Positions 10,349-18,977 of a stretch of DNA of 64,000 bases are shown here, piece by piece; positions within the stretch are counted from its first letter, which is position 1; the number at the start of each line of letters is the position of its first letter. Source of the DNA: Haloferula sp. BvORR071 (GTDB lineage: Bacteria > Verrucomicrobiota > Verrucomicrobiia > Verrucomicrobiales > Akkermansiaceae); assembly GCF_000739615.1 (NCBI RefSeq), contig NZ_BATP01000023.1, positions 186,001 through 250,000 on the forward strand. The letters are read 5' to 3'. The translations under genes were made by a program, and so were the position numbers. Under the pieces are notes generated by a model. That model saw only the letters and a program-made list of their open reading frames with translations, was not told the origin of the DNA and did no database searches.

Positions 10349-11721
10349 TCAAGGGGCACAGGTGTGGAATCGTCGATGGTCCACTGGAGTTCACGGCCGT
10401 CTTTCAAGGTGACGAGGCCGGATTCACTCGCGACGACTTCTCCTACACAAAGCCCGTGAAAAGTTAACTCGATTTCGTGTGAAAAATTGATGGAGACGCG
10501 CGAAGCGGATGGAACCGCCACGCTGAGGAATTCTCCGGGGCCGACCGCGGCAAAGGCACCCGCCTGGCTGCTGGTGAGCTTGAGGCGATTCGCCGCCTTG
10601 CCGGGAGCGGGGATGAGATCACCCGACCCTTCGTTACGAAGGGTGATGCGACCGCTCTCATCACGTTGGAGCTTCAAGGATGGCTGTGGGGATTCACCAC
10701 GCGCCAAAGCCGCGAGATGGCTTGGCGTGTGGCTTGCGCGCAAGCCGGGGCCGGGCAAGGCAAACCAAACGATGCCACGGGCACCCGCGGCGAAGGAGGA
10801 GGCAATGAGCTGGCGCAAGGTCTCATCATCAGGCGCGCGCCATGCGAGGAACTGTCCGGCATGCAGGGCGGTTCCTTCCAAGCTGGCATCGCGGGTCACG
10901 CGGTAGAGCGCGAGTCCCGGAGCAGTGGAGAGCGGCTGGAGGTAGTCCGCGGCCAAGACTGTCTCGGGACTCCACTGGCGGAGATGTCCGGAGAGAGTTC
11001 CATCGCTTTGGAACAAGGTCAGTCGCTCGAAGTTCGGCAGGCCCGCGCGCCATGGCGTGGAACAGTCCTTCCACTTGGCAATCCACTTCTGTGCCTCGCC
11101 ACCGGCCATGGGGACGAACTTGCCCGCAAGGACATCGGCCGGGGGATCGGCGGTGATGTCGTAGAACATCGGCACGATTTCATCCGCTGCCTTGCCGACT
11201 TTCTCCAGGCCGGGTGTGCCGCCCCACGAGGCGAGGGCGGTGACGCTGAGCTCTTGCAGGGAAAGCTCGGCGCGGAGGGCGCTGATGTATTCCGCATATT
11301 TCGGCAGTAGGCGGACCGGGCAATCGTAGTCGAGCTGGAGAGTATGCGGCGGATTGCCGTCGAAGTGGAAGCGCAGCCACTTGGCGAGGGTCGCAGCGGC
11401 GTCCGGCTTGAGAATAGAATCCGGACCGGGATCGAGGCGGACGACAGGGACGAGATTCGGGGAGTCGGCTTGGGGTTTGCCCAGCGGACGCGGTGACCAC
11501 TCGCCGTTGCGCCAACCGAACTCGGCGATCTGCCAGTAGAGGCGCGAGACGCCGCCGACCGAGAATTGCTCAGCCGGAGTGAGCGCGCTGGAACGGTGCC
11601 AGACCCAGAAGGAAGGTGTGGGGTCGGGTGGATGGGAACTCGCTAAAGGCGATGGCTTCTTCCCACAGCCCGTGAAGAGAAGGAAGAGAAGAAGCGCGAG
11701 GATGGTTCGCCCTGAGGCCAT
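10345..11721 (-). CDS. DUF3142-like lipoprotein
   Basis: This 458-residue protein is the first gene of the three-gene lipoprotein operon. The start MASGRT at 11721 places a typical lipoprotein signal (LLFLLFTGC, Cys19) at the N-terminus; an ATG at 11754 would add eleven residues. The mature part begins near FWVWHRSSALTPAEQ and contains LQLDYDCPVRLLPKYA and SVTALASWGG, which I recognise as DUF3142-type signatures, a family thought to adopt a TIM-barrel-like fold. The C-terminal ~100 residues look like a small beta domain. The enzymatic role, if any, is not established. The last base pairs overlap the next gene by ATGA. Confidence 0.7.
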   Translation of the reverse strand: MASGRTILALLLFLLFTGCGKKPSPLASSHPPDPTPSFWVWHRSSALTPAEQFSVGGVSRLYWQIAEFGWRNGEWSPRPLGKPQADSPNLVPVVRLDPGPDSILKPDAAATLAKWLRFHFDGNPPHTLQLDYDCPVRLLPKYAEYISALRAELSLQELSVTALASWGGTPGLEKVGKAADEIVPMFYDITADPPADVLAGKFVPMAGGEAQKWIAKWKDCSTPWRAGLPNFERLTLFQSDGTLSGHLRQWSPETVLAADYLQPLSTAPGLALYRVTRDASLEGTALHAGQFLAWRAPDDETLRQLIASSFAAGARGIVWFALPGPGLRASHTPSHLAALARGESPQPSLKLQRDESGRITLRNEGSGDLIPAPGKAANRLKLTSSQAGAFAAVGPGEFLSVAVPSASRVSINFSHEIELTFHGLCVGEVVASESGLVTLKDGRELQWTIDDSTPVPLE

Positions 11722-11763
11722 GGAATGGAAGTGACTACTTGAGGCGCATACCAACTCTCTCCC

Positions 11764-11806
11764 AAAAGAAAAGGGCTGGCATCTCCCATGATGGAAATGC
11801 CAGCCC
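11764..11806 (-). terminator. Rho-independent terminator after the SDR gene
   Basis: GGGCTGGCAT at 11773-11782 pairs perfectly with ATGCCAGCCC at 11797-11806, giving a ten-base-pair stem with a 14-base loop. Read on the minus strand the stem is followed by TTTTCTTTT (11764-11772), a classical terminator. It sits 17 bases after the SDR stop codon and separates that gene from the DUF3142 operon. Confidence 0.85.
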
Positions 11807-11823
11807 CAAGATAATCGGTCGAC

Positions 11824-12564
11824 TCAAGCGATCGCCCCGCCGTCCACCGTAATGGTCGTGCCGGTGATCTGCTTGGCTCCCTGGCCCGCGAGGAAGACCA
11901 CCGCGGCGGCGATGTCCTCAGGGGTCCCGTATTGGCCGAGCGATATCGAGCTCTTCTGCGCCTCCGCGCCGGGGCCATCCGCCGGGTTCATGTCGGTATC
12001 GGTGGAGCCTGGTTGCACCAGATTCACCGTAACGCCGCGGGGTCCGAGCTCACGCGACAGGCCCGCGGTCAAGGAGCGCAGCGCGGATTTCGTCGCTGAG
12101 TAGACCGTCACGCCTGTAAAGGGGACCCGTTCGCCCAAGCCGCTGCCGATATTGATGATCCGCCCGCCGGCACCGAGATGCGGGATGGCGGCCTGGCTGG
12201 CCACGATCACGCCCCTGACGTTCACGTTCAGCAGCGCGTCGATGTCTTCCAGCGAGATCTCCTCGAAGCTGCCTTGGCGCGCGATCCCGGCATTGTTCAC
12301 CAGGATGTCCAGACCGCCGAGTTCCGCGACCGTGCGGTCGATGCCAGCTCGGACCGCCTGCGGATCGGCGCTATTCGCCGCGAAGGCCACGGCCTTGCCA
12401 CCGGCGGCTTCGATTTGCCGGACCACCTCAGCGGCCTTATCCGCCGAGCGCTCGTAGGTGATCGCCACGCTCGCGCCTTCCGCTGCCAAGGCCTTCGCGA
12501 TAGCTGCGCCGATGCCACGGCTCGCTCCAGTGACCAATGCCCTTTTTCCTTTCAGTGTGCTCAT
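11824..12564 (-). CDS. SDR-family oxidoreductase (FabG-like)
   Basis: This 246-residue protein has the usual length of a classical short-chain dehydrogenase. It has the nucleotide-binding motif TGASRGIG at residues 12-19, NNAG near residue 90, the catalytic Tyr and Lys in YSATK near residue 155, and PG near residue 185. It should catalyse NAD(P)(H)-dependent reduction or oxidation of a carbonyl or alcohol; the substrate cannot be read from sequence. It is divergent from the TetR gene at 12656 across a 91-base region with operator-like repeats. This arrangement is typical of a TetR-controlled stress or xenobiotic reductase and argues against housekeeping fatty-acid synthesis. Confidence 0.9.
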   Translation of the reverse strand: MSTLKGKRALVTGASRGIGAAIAKALAAEGASVAITYERSADKAAEVVRQIEAAGGKAVAFAANSADPQAVRAGIDRTVAELGGLDILVNNAGIARQGSFEEISLEDIDALLNVNVRGVIVASQAAIPHLGAGGRIINIGSGLGERVPFTGVTVYSATKSALRSLTAGLSRELGPRGVTVNLVQPGSTDTDMNPADGPGAEAQKSSISLGQYGTPEDIAAAVVFLAGQGAKQITGTTITVDGGAIA

Positions 12565-12569
12565 GGTAT

Positions 12570-12591
12570 TTCTGTATCGTTCGACACAGAA
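12570..12591. promoter_or_regulatory. Probable TetR operator, site 1
   Basis: TTCTGTATCG and CGACACAGAA form an inverted repeat around a two-base TT centre with a single mismatch. It begins six bases from the SDR start codon, where a bound repressor would block SDR expression. The motif recurs in part at 12629-12644, next to the TetR gene. Confidence 0.65.
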
Positions 12592-12628
12592 ACCTGTATC
12601 CGCTTGCGGAGAGCCGTCAACCGAATTA

Positions 12629-12644
12629 TATATCGGTCAGCACA
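12629..12644. promoter_or_regulatory. Probable TetR operator, site 2
   Basis: TATATCGGTCAGCACA matches the core of site 1 (TGTATCGTTCGACACA) at most positions and sits just upstream of the TetR start codon at 12656. Two related sites, one next to each divergent gene, fit autoregulation plus control of the SDR gene. This half is less symmetric than site 1. Confidence 0.5.
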
Positions 12645-12655
12645 AAAATCTTTCC

Positions 12656-13261
12656 ATGAGCGAAAAGACCAGCACCCGCGGACGCCCGCGCTCCTTCGAC
12701 CGCACTGCCGCGCTGGGAGCGGCCACGCGGGTGTTCTGGCAAAAAGGCTTCACCGCCTCCTCCATGAATGACCTCTGCGAAGCCATGGGGATTGGCTCGC
12801 CCAGCCTCTATGCCGCCTTCGGCAGCAAGGAACAGCTCTACGCGGAAGCCATCCGCCACTATGCCGCGGCCGGAGCCCCGCAGCTGGCCGAGGCCTTGGA
12901 ATCCGCGCCCACCGCGAAACTCGGCATCGAGGCCTTCCTCAGGCTATCCGCCCGCTCCTTGGCCTGCCCGGAGCGTCCGCTCGGCTGCATGGTCGTGCTC
13001 TCGTCCGTCGCCAGCGAAGGCGTAAGCGGGCTCGCGGAGTTGGTCGTGGCGGAGCGGAAGAGATCGCTGAAACTGGTGGAAGCCCGCCTCCAACGCGGCA
13101 TCAAGGAAGGCGACCTCTCGCGGGAAACCAACATAAAGGCCCTCGCCCGCTTCTTTGTCACGGTCCAGCAGGGCATGTCGATTCAGGCGCGAGATGGGGT
13201 GAGTTCGAAGGAGCTTGAGGCGGTAGCTGCTACGGCCATGCAGGCGTGGCCCGGGGAGTGA
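12656..13261 (+). CDS. TetR/AcrR-family transcriptional regulator
   Basis: This 201-residue protein has the TetR N-terminal helix-turn-helix at about residues 10-57, with RGRPRSFDR, ATRVFWQKGF and GIGSPSLYAAFGSKEQLY. The C-terminal domain (residues ~80-195) has the Cys-containing ERPLGCMVV stretch common in the YxaF/AcrR-like subgroup. The start at 12656 gives the usual length; an open upstream extension back to 12458 would cover the whole divergent promoter and is unlikely. It probably represses itself and the SDR gene through the two sites at 12570 and 12629. The ligand is unknown. Confidence 0.9.
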   Translation: MSEKTSTRGRPRSFDRTAALGAATRVFWQKGFTASSMNDLCEAMGIGSPSLYAAFGSKEQLYAEAIRHYAAAGAPQLAEALESAPTAKLGIEAFLRLSARSLACPERPLGCMVVLSSVASEGVSGLAELVVAERKRSLKLVEARLQRGIKEGDLSRETNIKALARFFVTVQQGMSIQARDGVSSKELEAVAATAMQAWPGE

Positions 13262-13389
13262 CCTTTGAGAGAAGGACCGGACCAAGGATCACCCTAGTCT
13301 GGAATCGGTCTGATTAACGTTTCCAAAAACGGCCACCCACCCGCGGTATCTAACAAAGAGCGGGATTTCGCCGACGGCATCCCCGCACC

Positions 13390-13686
13390 TCAGTTCCTCT
13401 CGCCTTCGGGCAGCACACGGTCCGGAATCACGATTTGCTCCCCATCCAGCTGGGGCGAGCCGCTTTCTACCCTGGGATCCCTCGCGCCCTTCGGAATCTC
13501 CGGCGGCGGGGCTGTCTTCACTTCCGGGTTCGTCTCCTTTTTCTTGTCCAAGGTCTTCGCATAGCTGGAAGCCCAGCCCTTGTTAGTGCCCTTGCTCGCT
13601 TTCCAATTCGATTTCGATTTGGATGAGGCGCAACCCGTCACCGCGGAAGACAACAGGAGCGCCAGAAACAAGGTCACCAACTTCAT
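13390..13686 (-). CDS. Small lipoprotein of unknown function
   Basis: This 98-residue protein has a clear lipoprotein signal (LLLSSAVTGC, Cys19). A short basic Ser/Lys-rich segment follows (residues 20-52), then a proline-rich, low-complexity tail (residues 55-98). No domain was recognised. It lies between the TetR gene, which is convergent with it, and the DUF1080 gene, with which it shares orientation. Confidence 0.65.
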   Translation of the reverse strand: MKLVTLFLALLLSSAVTGCASSKSKSNWKASKGTNKGWASSYAKTLDKKKETNPEVKTAPPPEIPKGARDPRVESGSPQLDGEQIVIPDRVLPEGERN

Positions 13687-13779
13687 CCCTGAAGCATGGC
13701 AGCCCGCGTCGCAAAAGGAAAGCCGGGCTTCAGCCAGGATGCTCCGCTGGCGACCCGAATCGGCGGGGGCAACGCTCCC

Positions 13780-14730
13780 TCATTTCTTCACCACCCAGAT
13801 ATTGCGGTAGCGCACTTGGTTGCCGTGGTCCTGGAGAAGGATCGGGCCGGGTTCGGCTGTGTCCTTGAGGACGGCTCCGCCGGTGGGGCCGGGAAGTTCG
13901 AGATCCTTGTGCACCACCACGCCGTTGTGGGTCACGGTGACAACGGCCTTTTTCTTCTTCTCGTCCTTGTTAAACTTCGCGGCGGTGAACTCGATGTCGT
14001 AGGTCTGCCAGACCATCGGCGGGAAGCACATGTTCGGCTTGGGCTGGGCGGTCTGGTAGATGCCGGCGCACTCGTTGTCCTTCCCTTCAAGTCCGAAGCT
14101 ATCGAGCATTTGAACCTCGTAGCGGCCTTGGAGATAGAGACCACTATTGCCACGGCCTTGGCCACGGGCCTTCGGCATGAAGGGCAGACGGAACTCAATG
14201 TGAAGGGTGAAGTCGCCGAAGGTTTCCGCGGTTTTGGCACCTTGGGACAGCAGCCCGTCCGCGGTGACCTTGTCCTTGTCGAAGAGGTTGACGCCATCGC
14301 CGAAGAGGACGACGGCACCCTTGGGAGGCTTTGCGCCAAGGGTCGGCGATTCACGGTTGATGCGGGTCAGCTCGATCTCCTTCCCGCCGGGATTCTTCAG
14401 CGTGAGTTTCTGGCCTGCGATCTCGCCCTCCAGATCCTTGCCGGTGAATTTGGCGGTTCCGGCTCCCTCGCCACGGAATCCCTCGCTATGGGTGACCGCG
14501 TCCCACTTGCCTTCCCAACCCGCGCCGGGCAATCCGCGCTTGTAGGAAACGGCCTCAAACTTGCCATCGCCAAGGGCAATGACTTGAACTCCGGGGCCCT
14601 TTTGAGGGGCTTTCGCGTCGAGCGCGTATTCGCCTTGGATCGCATAGTCGGGATCTGCGGTCGAAGGATCGTTCTCCTGGGCGGTCAGGGGAGCGCAAAG
14701 CAAGGGAAGGAAAAGCAGGGTGGTCTTCAT
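13780..14730 (-). CDS. Secreted DUF1080 (3-keto-disaccharide hydrolase-like) protein, 316 aa
   Basis: Residues 1-18 form a signal peptide ending PLTAQ. Residues ~20-135 are a separate N-terminal module of unknown type. Residues ~140-316 fit the DUF1080 concanavalin-like fold: FGDFTLHIEFRLPF, GNSGLYLQGRYEVQMLDSFG and a C-terminal GNQVRYRNIWV. Members of this family are abundant in PVC bacteria, and some are reported 3-keto-disaccharide hydrolases acting on oxidised sugars in the periplasm. It is followed 66 bases upstream by a second DUF1080 gene in the same direction, so the two are probably co-transcribed. The exact substrate is not visible. Confidence 0.85.
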   Translation of the reverse strand: MKTTLLFLPLLCAPLTAQENDPSTADPDYAIQGEYALDAKAPQKGPGVQVIALGDGKFEAVSYKRGLPGAGWEGKWDAVTHSEGFRGEGAGTAKFTGKDLEGEIAGQKLTLKNPGGKEIELTRINRESPTLGAKPPKGAVVLFGDGVNLFDKDKVTADGLLSQGAKTAETFGDFTLHIEFRLPFMPKARGQGRGNSGLYLQGRYEVQMLDSFGLEGKDNECAGIYQTAQPKPNMCFPPMVWQTYDIEFTAAKFNKDEKKKKAVVTVTHNGVVVHKDLELPGPTGGAVLKDTAEPGPILLQDHGNQVRYRNIWVVKK

Positions 14731-14796
14731 CGGGATTCCGGGGTCGTTGATATTGGCGGTCTGGTTAAAAGGAATGGCCTTGGGGGCCTTGGAGTC

Positions 14797-15468
14797 TCAG
14801 CGCACCGGCTCCAATTCCACTTTGCGGAATTCGACTTCGGTGCCTTCGGCCTGGAGGGCGATCTTGCCCTTGGTGGCGGTGCAGTTGTCGCCGACGTTCA
14901 CTTCGGTGCCGTTGACCGAAACGGTGATGCTGTCGCCCTTGCAGACGATGACCATGGTGTTCCACTCGCCGAGCGGCTTCTCGGAGCCGTCGGTGAGGTT
15001 CTTGATGTTGCGGGCGTCATCGGCACCACCGCCGTAGGCCTGGCCTTCCTTCTTGGGGCGGCGCTTCTCCATGTCCGGCACCTGGATGTTCTCGCCGATG
15101 CACCAGAAGTCGCCGGCATTTCCGGATTCCATCTGCACCTCGATCGACTGCGGGAACATTTTGTAGAGCGTGCGCGGCTTGGAGGCGTGGACGAGGACCC
15201 CGCAGTTGCCGCCCTTGCCGGGGAAACGGTATTCCACGGTCAGGCGGTAGTTCGCATATTCCTTCTCCGTGACCAGGTGGCCGAGGGGCTTGCCCATCGA
15301 GACCAGCTTGCCATCGCGGACGATGAAGCTGGGGGCCGTATCCGGTTTGTCATCGGCCGCCGGCACATCGGGCTTCCAGCCGCTGAGATCCTTGCCATTG
15401 AAGAGGGCTTCGGGCTCGGCGGAGGCGGTCAAGACGAGCAGCGGAAGGAGAAGTGCGAAGGATTTCAT
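14797..15468 (-). CDS. Secreted DUF1080 (3-keto-disaccharide hydrolase-like) protein, 223 aa
   Basis: A signal peptide (residues 1-17, ending TASA) is followed at once by the family hallmark LFNGKDLSGWK. The rest is a single DUF1080 jelly-roll domain with YRLTVEYRFPGKGGNCGVLVH, IEVQMESGNAGDFWCIG and a C-terminal EVEFRKVELEP. The length is typical of single-domain members. It is the first gene of a likely two-gene unit with the DUF1080 gene at 13780, and it is divergent from the RND pump gene. Its role is probably periplasmic turnover of an oxidised sugar, inferred from family knowledge only. Confidence 0.88.
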   Translation of the reverse strand: MKSFALLLPLLVLTASAEPEALFNGKDLSGWKPDVPAADDKPDTAPSFIVRDGKLVSMGKPLGHLVTEKEYANYRLTVEYRFPGKGGNCGVLVHASKPRTLYKMFPQSIEVQMESGNAGDFWCIGENIQVPDMEKRRPKKEGQAYGGGADDARNIKNLTDGSEKPLGEWNTMVIVCKGDSITVSVNGTEVNVGDNCTATKGKIALQAEGTEVEFRKVELEPVR

Positions 15469-15584
15469 AAGTTCGGGGAGCGCTTACGTCCTGATACTGA
15501 GGCTCATTTCCCGGCGACATCCGTTTCAAACCAAAAAAGTTTGCGACGTTTGATCATTATCGAACTACGCTGGCTCAGATCGCG

Positions 15585-15604
15585 CTGACGGGGAACTCCG
15601 TCAG
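15585..15604. promoter_or_regulatory. Inverted repeat in the divergent promoter region of the RND pump
   Basis: CTGACGG (15585-15591) and CCGTCAG (15598-15604) form a perfect seven-base inverted repeat with a six-base spacer, about 95 bases before the RND start. It could be an operator or a leader hairpin. The divergent DUF1080 gene starts 117 bases away on the other side. No regulator gene lies next to it. Confidence 0.35.
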
Positions 15605-15697
15605 GCGGGATGAAATCGGGAATATCCCCTGCCCCGAGCCCATCCCGGTGATCGTCAAATATGCGCCCCCCGGGAGCGCCGGACTCCGAAAGCAGCC

Positions 15698-18600
15698 ATG
15701 TGGATCGTTCTTTTTGCACTTCGTTACAAGTATACCATCGGCGTTCTCGGCATCCTGATCCTGCTCTTCGGCATTATGTCGGCGCGGAAGATGTCCACCG
15801 ACATCCTGCCCCGGGTCGATAGCCCGGAGATCACGCTGGTCTGGTCCTACAACGGCCTCAACGCGGCTGAGATGGCCGCCAAGATCACCTCCTTCTCGGA
15901 GATCGCCACGATGAACAGCGTGGACGACCTGCTGGAGGTGCGGTCCGAGACTTCGAACGGCGTGGCGCTGGTGAAGCTGAAGTTCCAGTCCTACGTGGAC
16001 ATCAATTCGGCTCTGACCCAGGCGACCGGGGTGTCGCAGACGATCCTCCGGCGCATGCCCTCCGGCACGACGCCACCGCTGATCATCCGCACCAGCCCCT
16101 CCAGCGTGCCGATCATCCAGCTGGTGATCTCCGCGGACAACAAGACCGGCGGGGAACTTTATGACTACGCGCGGCTGGCGCTGCGCGCGCAGTTGCAAAG
16201 CGTCCCCGGGATGCGGATCACGCTGCCCTACGGCGGTGCCGCGCGCCAGGTGATGGTCGATCTGGACCCTCAGGCGCTCAATGCCTTCGATCTCTCCGCG
16301 GCCGAAGTTAGCGCGGTGGTCGGCCGGCAAAACCTGACGCTGCCCTCCGGATCGATCCGTGAGGCCGGGCGCGAGCTGCCGGTGGAACTCAACGCCAGCC
16401 CAGAGAACATCCAGGGCTTCCTCGATCTGCCGATCCGCTCCTCCGAAGGCCGGACCATCCTGCTGCGCGACGTGGCGAATGTCCGCGACGGCGAAGCGGT
16501 GAGCTCGAACATCGCGCGGCTCAACGGCCAGAACGCGGTGATGATCTCGATCCTCAAGCTGGGGAACGCTTCCACCGTCGACATCATCGACGGGATCATG
16601 TCGCGCATGGACGACATCCGGAAGGCGGCGCCTCCCGGAATGGTGATCGAGCCAATCTTCGACCAGTCGGTTTTCGTGCGCGCGGCGGTGAACGGCATCG
16701 AGCATGAAATCATGCTGGTGGGCGGACTCGTCGCCGCGGTGGTGCTGCTATTCCTCGGCTCCTGGCGCTCGACCGGGATCGTGCTGTGCTCGATCCCCCT
16801 GGCGCTGCTCTGCTCGATCATCGGGCTCAAGCTGGCAGGTGCGACCTTCAACCTGATGACCTTGGGCGGCCTTTCGCTGGCGATCGGTATCCTGGTGGAC
16901 AACGCGCTGGTGGAGATCGAGAACATCAAGCGTCAGATAGGGCTCGGGAAGAGCGTGAAACAGGCGATCATCGACGGCGCGAAGGAAGTTGCCTTCCCGG
17001 AGTTCGTTTCTACGATCTCGATCTGCATCGTGTTCCTGCCGATCTTCTTGCTCAGCGGCACGGCGTCCTACGTTTTCCGGCCCTTGGCGCTGGCGGTGGT
17101 CTTCGCGATGATCGCCAGCTATCTGCTGGCGCGCACATTGGTGCCCACGCTGGCATCGATCATCCTGCCGGGTGAAGCGCGGGCGGAGGCGAAAGCCAAG
17201 GCCGCAGGCAAGGGACCGCGTGGCTTGGGCCTGATCCATCACGCGATCGAGCACGGGGTGGACAAGATCGCCGCCGTGCAGGGACGCATCCTCAGCTTCC
17301 TGATGCGCGCCAAGTATCTGATCCTGATCCCGGTGGCGGCGGCCGTCGCGATCGGCATTTTCTCCGGCTGGCACTCGGGGCGTGAGTTCTTCCCGAAAAC
17401 GGATGCCGGCTTGCTGCGGCTCTTCGTCCGGATCCCCAGCGGCATCCGGATCGAGGACACCGCGCGGGTGATGGCGGACATCCAGGTGCAGATCCGCAAG
17501 ATCATCCCCGCCGATGAACTCCAGTTCGTGGTCGAGAACATCGGCGCGCCGGTGTCGATCAACCAGGCCTACGTGGAGACCACCTCGATCAGCTCCGCGG
17601 ATGGCGAGATCCTGGTGCAGCTTCACGGCGAGCACGCGCCCAGCGTCGGCTACGAGCGCAAGATCCGCGCGATGATGGCGGAGAAGTTCCCGGAGGTGCA
17701 GTCCTTCTTCCGCCCGGCGGATGCGACCAGCCAGACCCTGGCCTCCGGCGCCCCGACCACCTTTGAAGTCCGTTTCACCGGGCGCGACATTCCCGGCAAC
17801 CTGGCCCTCGCCAAGGACCTCCGCGAAAGGTTCTCCAAGGTCCCGGGGGCCGTCGATGTGACCCTGCGCGAGGTGCTCGATCAACCCGGCTACGCGATCC
17901 GCGTGGACCGCGCACGCGCCGCGACCTTCGGCATCGTCCAGCAGGACGTCGCGAACTCGATGCTGGCCGCGCTGGGTAGCGGTGGCTCGATCGCCCCGAA
18001 CTACTGGGCAGACCCGGCAACCGGTGCTTCCTACGACGTGCAGGTGATCGCCCCGCCATCGACCCTGAACTCGGTGGAGCAGCTCCTGAACCTGCCAGTG
18101 AAGCCTTCGGTCGGGACCGCGACCTCGGTGCCCTTGCGGGCCTTTGCAACGGTGATTGAGAAGCGTGCGCCGGCAAGTGTCTCGCGCACGACCCTGGCAC
18201 CGACTTTCACGGTGGTGGCGAATGCCGATGGCCGCGATCTGGGCAGCCTGACCAAGGAACTCGAAGGCATGATCGGCAAGGAGGCGGTAGCGGCCGATCC
18301 TTCCAAGAAGCAGGAGGCCCAGCCGGCGACCGGCCTGCGGTCCAAGCAGAAGCCGCCGAACAAGATCGAGCTGGCCGGTCAGGCGGCGCTGATGAGCTCG
18401 GCGTATTCGGAGCTGATCGGCGGCCTCGGCCTGGCCGCGGTCTTGGTCTTCCTCGTGATGGTGGTGAATTTCCAATCCTGGACCCTGCCCTTCGTGGCGA
18501 TCGCAGGCCTGCCGGTGGCGGTCTCCGGCGCGCTCTTCGGGTTGTGGGTGACGGGCACGCCGATCAGCGTGCCGGCATTGATGGGTATCATCATGGTGGT

Positions 18601-18958
18601 GGGCGTCTCGACCGCGAACAGCGTGCTGGTGAGCAGCTTCGCGCGGGACCGCTTCGACCAAGGCGAGACGGCGGTGGACGCCGCGATCGAGGCCGCGACG
18701 ACGCGCCTGCGGCCGGTGATGATGACCGCCCTTGCAATGGTGCTGGGCGTGATCCCAATGGCCCTGGGCCATGCCGAGGGTGGCGAGCAGAATGCGCCGC
18801 TGGGCCGCGCGGTGATCGGTGGCTTGGTCTTCGGCACCATGGCCTCGCTATTCGTGGTGCCGATCGCCTTTGCATTTGTGCGCGGGCTGACGAAGCGGAA
18901 GGTGCACGAGGAGGAAGAAACCCTGCCCGAAACCACGGCTGTGCCTGAGCCATCCTAA
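15698..18958 (+). CDS. RND efflux pump permease (HAE1/AcrB-like)
   Basis: This 1086-residue protein has the expected RND length and architecture: TM1 (residues ~8-28), a large periplasmic loop, TM2-6 around residues 340-480 and TM7-12 in the second half. It is a proton-driven inner-membrane exporter that works with the adjacent membrane-fusion protein. The TM4 proton-relay segment reads GILVDNALVEIEN: one Asp is kept and the second is Asn, as in many Bacteroidota and PVC pumps. The TM10 Lys of AcrB is replaced in GVSTANSVLV. The permease precedes the fusion protein by 19 bases; no outer-membrane TolC partner is in the window. Downstream biosynthetic genes make a product-export role plausible. 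Confidence 0.93.
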   Translation: MWIVLFALRYKYTIGVLGILILLFGIMSARKMSTDILPRVDSPEITLVWSYNGLNAAEMAAKITSFSEIATMNSVDDLLEVRSETSNGVALVKLKFQSYVDINSALTQATGVSQTILRRMPSGTTPPLIIRTSPSSVPIIQLVISADNKTGGELYDYARLALRAQLQSVPGMRITLPYGGAARQVMVDLDPQALNAFDLSAAEVSAVVGRQNLTLPSGSIREAGRELPVELNASPENIQGFLDLPIRSSEGRTILLRDVANVRDGEAVSSNIARLNGQNAVMISILKLGNASTVDIIDGIMSRMDDIRKAAPPGMVIEPIFDQSVFVRAAVNGIEHEIMLVGGLVAAVVLLFLGSWRSTGIVLCSIPLALLCSIIGLKLAGATFNLMTLGGLSLAIGILVDNALVEIENIKRQIGLGKSVKQAIIDGAKEVAFPEFVSTISICIVFLPIFLLSGTASYVFRPLALAVVFAMIASYLLARTLVPTLASIILPGEARAEAKAKAAGKGPRGLGLIHHAIEHGVDKIAAVQGRILSFLMRAKYLILIPVAAAVAIGIFSGWHSGREFFPKTDAGLLRLFVRIPSGIRIEDTARVMADIQVQIRKIIPADELQFVVENIGAPVSINQAYVETTSISSADGEILVQLHGEHAPSVGYERKIRAMMAEKFPEVQSFFRPADATSQTLASGAPTTFEVRFTGRDIPGNLALAKDLRERFSKVPGAVDVTLREVLDQPGYAIRVDRARAATFGIVQQDVANSMLAALGSGGSIAPNYWADPATGASYDVQVIAPPSTLNSVEQLLNLPVKPSVGTATSVPLRAFATVIEKRAPASVSRTTLAPTFTVVANADGRDLGSLTKELEGMIGKEAVAADPSKKQEAQPATGLRSKQKPPNKIELAGQAALMSSAYSELIGGLGLAAVLVFLVMVVNFQSWTLPFVAIAGLPVAVSGALFGLWVTGTPISVPALMGIIMVVGVSTANSVLVSSFARDRFDQGETAVDAAIEAATTRLRPVMMTALAMVLGVIPMALGHAEGGEQNAPLGRAVIGGLVFGTMASLFVVPIAFAFVRGLTKRKVHEEEETLPETTAVPEPS

Positions 18959-18977
18959 TTTCAAATCTGTTTCCATC

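Noticed and set aside
8687-10459. A 590-codon plus-strand open frame opposite the TPR lipoprotein
   Set aside because: It lies wholly opposite a real lipoprotein gene with clear signal and operon overlaps, reads as low-complexity Arg/Gly/His sequence and has no domain.
12458-12655. N-terminal extension of the TetR protein
   Set aside because: The extra residues overlap the divergent SDR gene and the operators; the family start is at 12656.
13696-15588. A 630-codon plus-strand open frame opposite both DUF1080 genes
   Set aside because: Covers two well-supported genes and the gap between them; Gly/Val-rich shadow sequence.
16748-18772. A 674-codon minus-strand open frame opposite the RND permease
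   Set aside because: His/Arg/Gln-rich mirror of a conserved RND gene.
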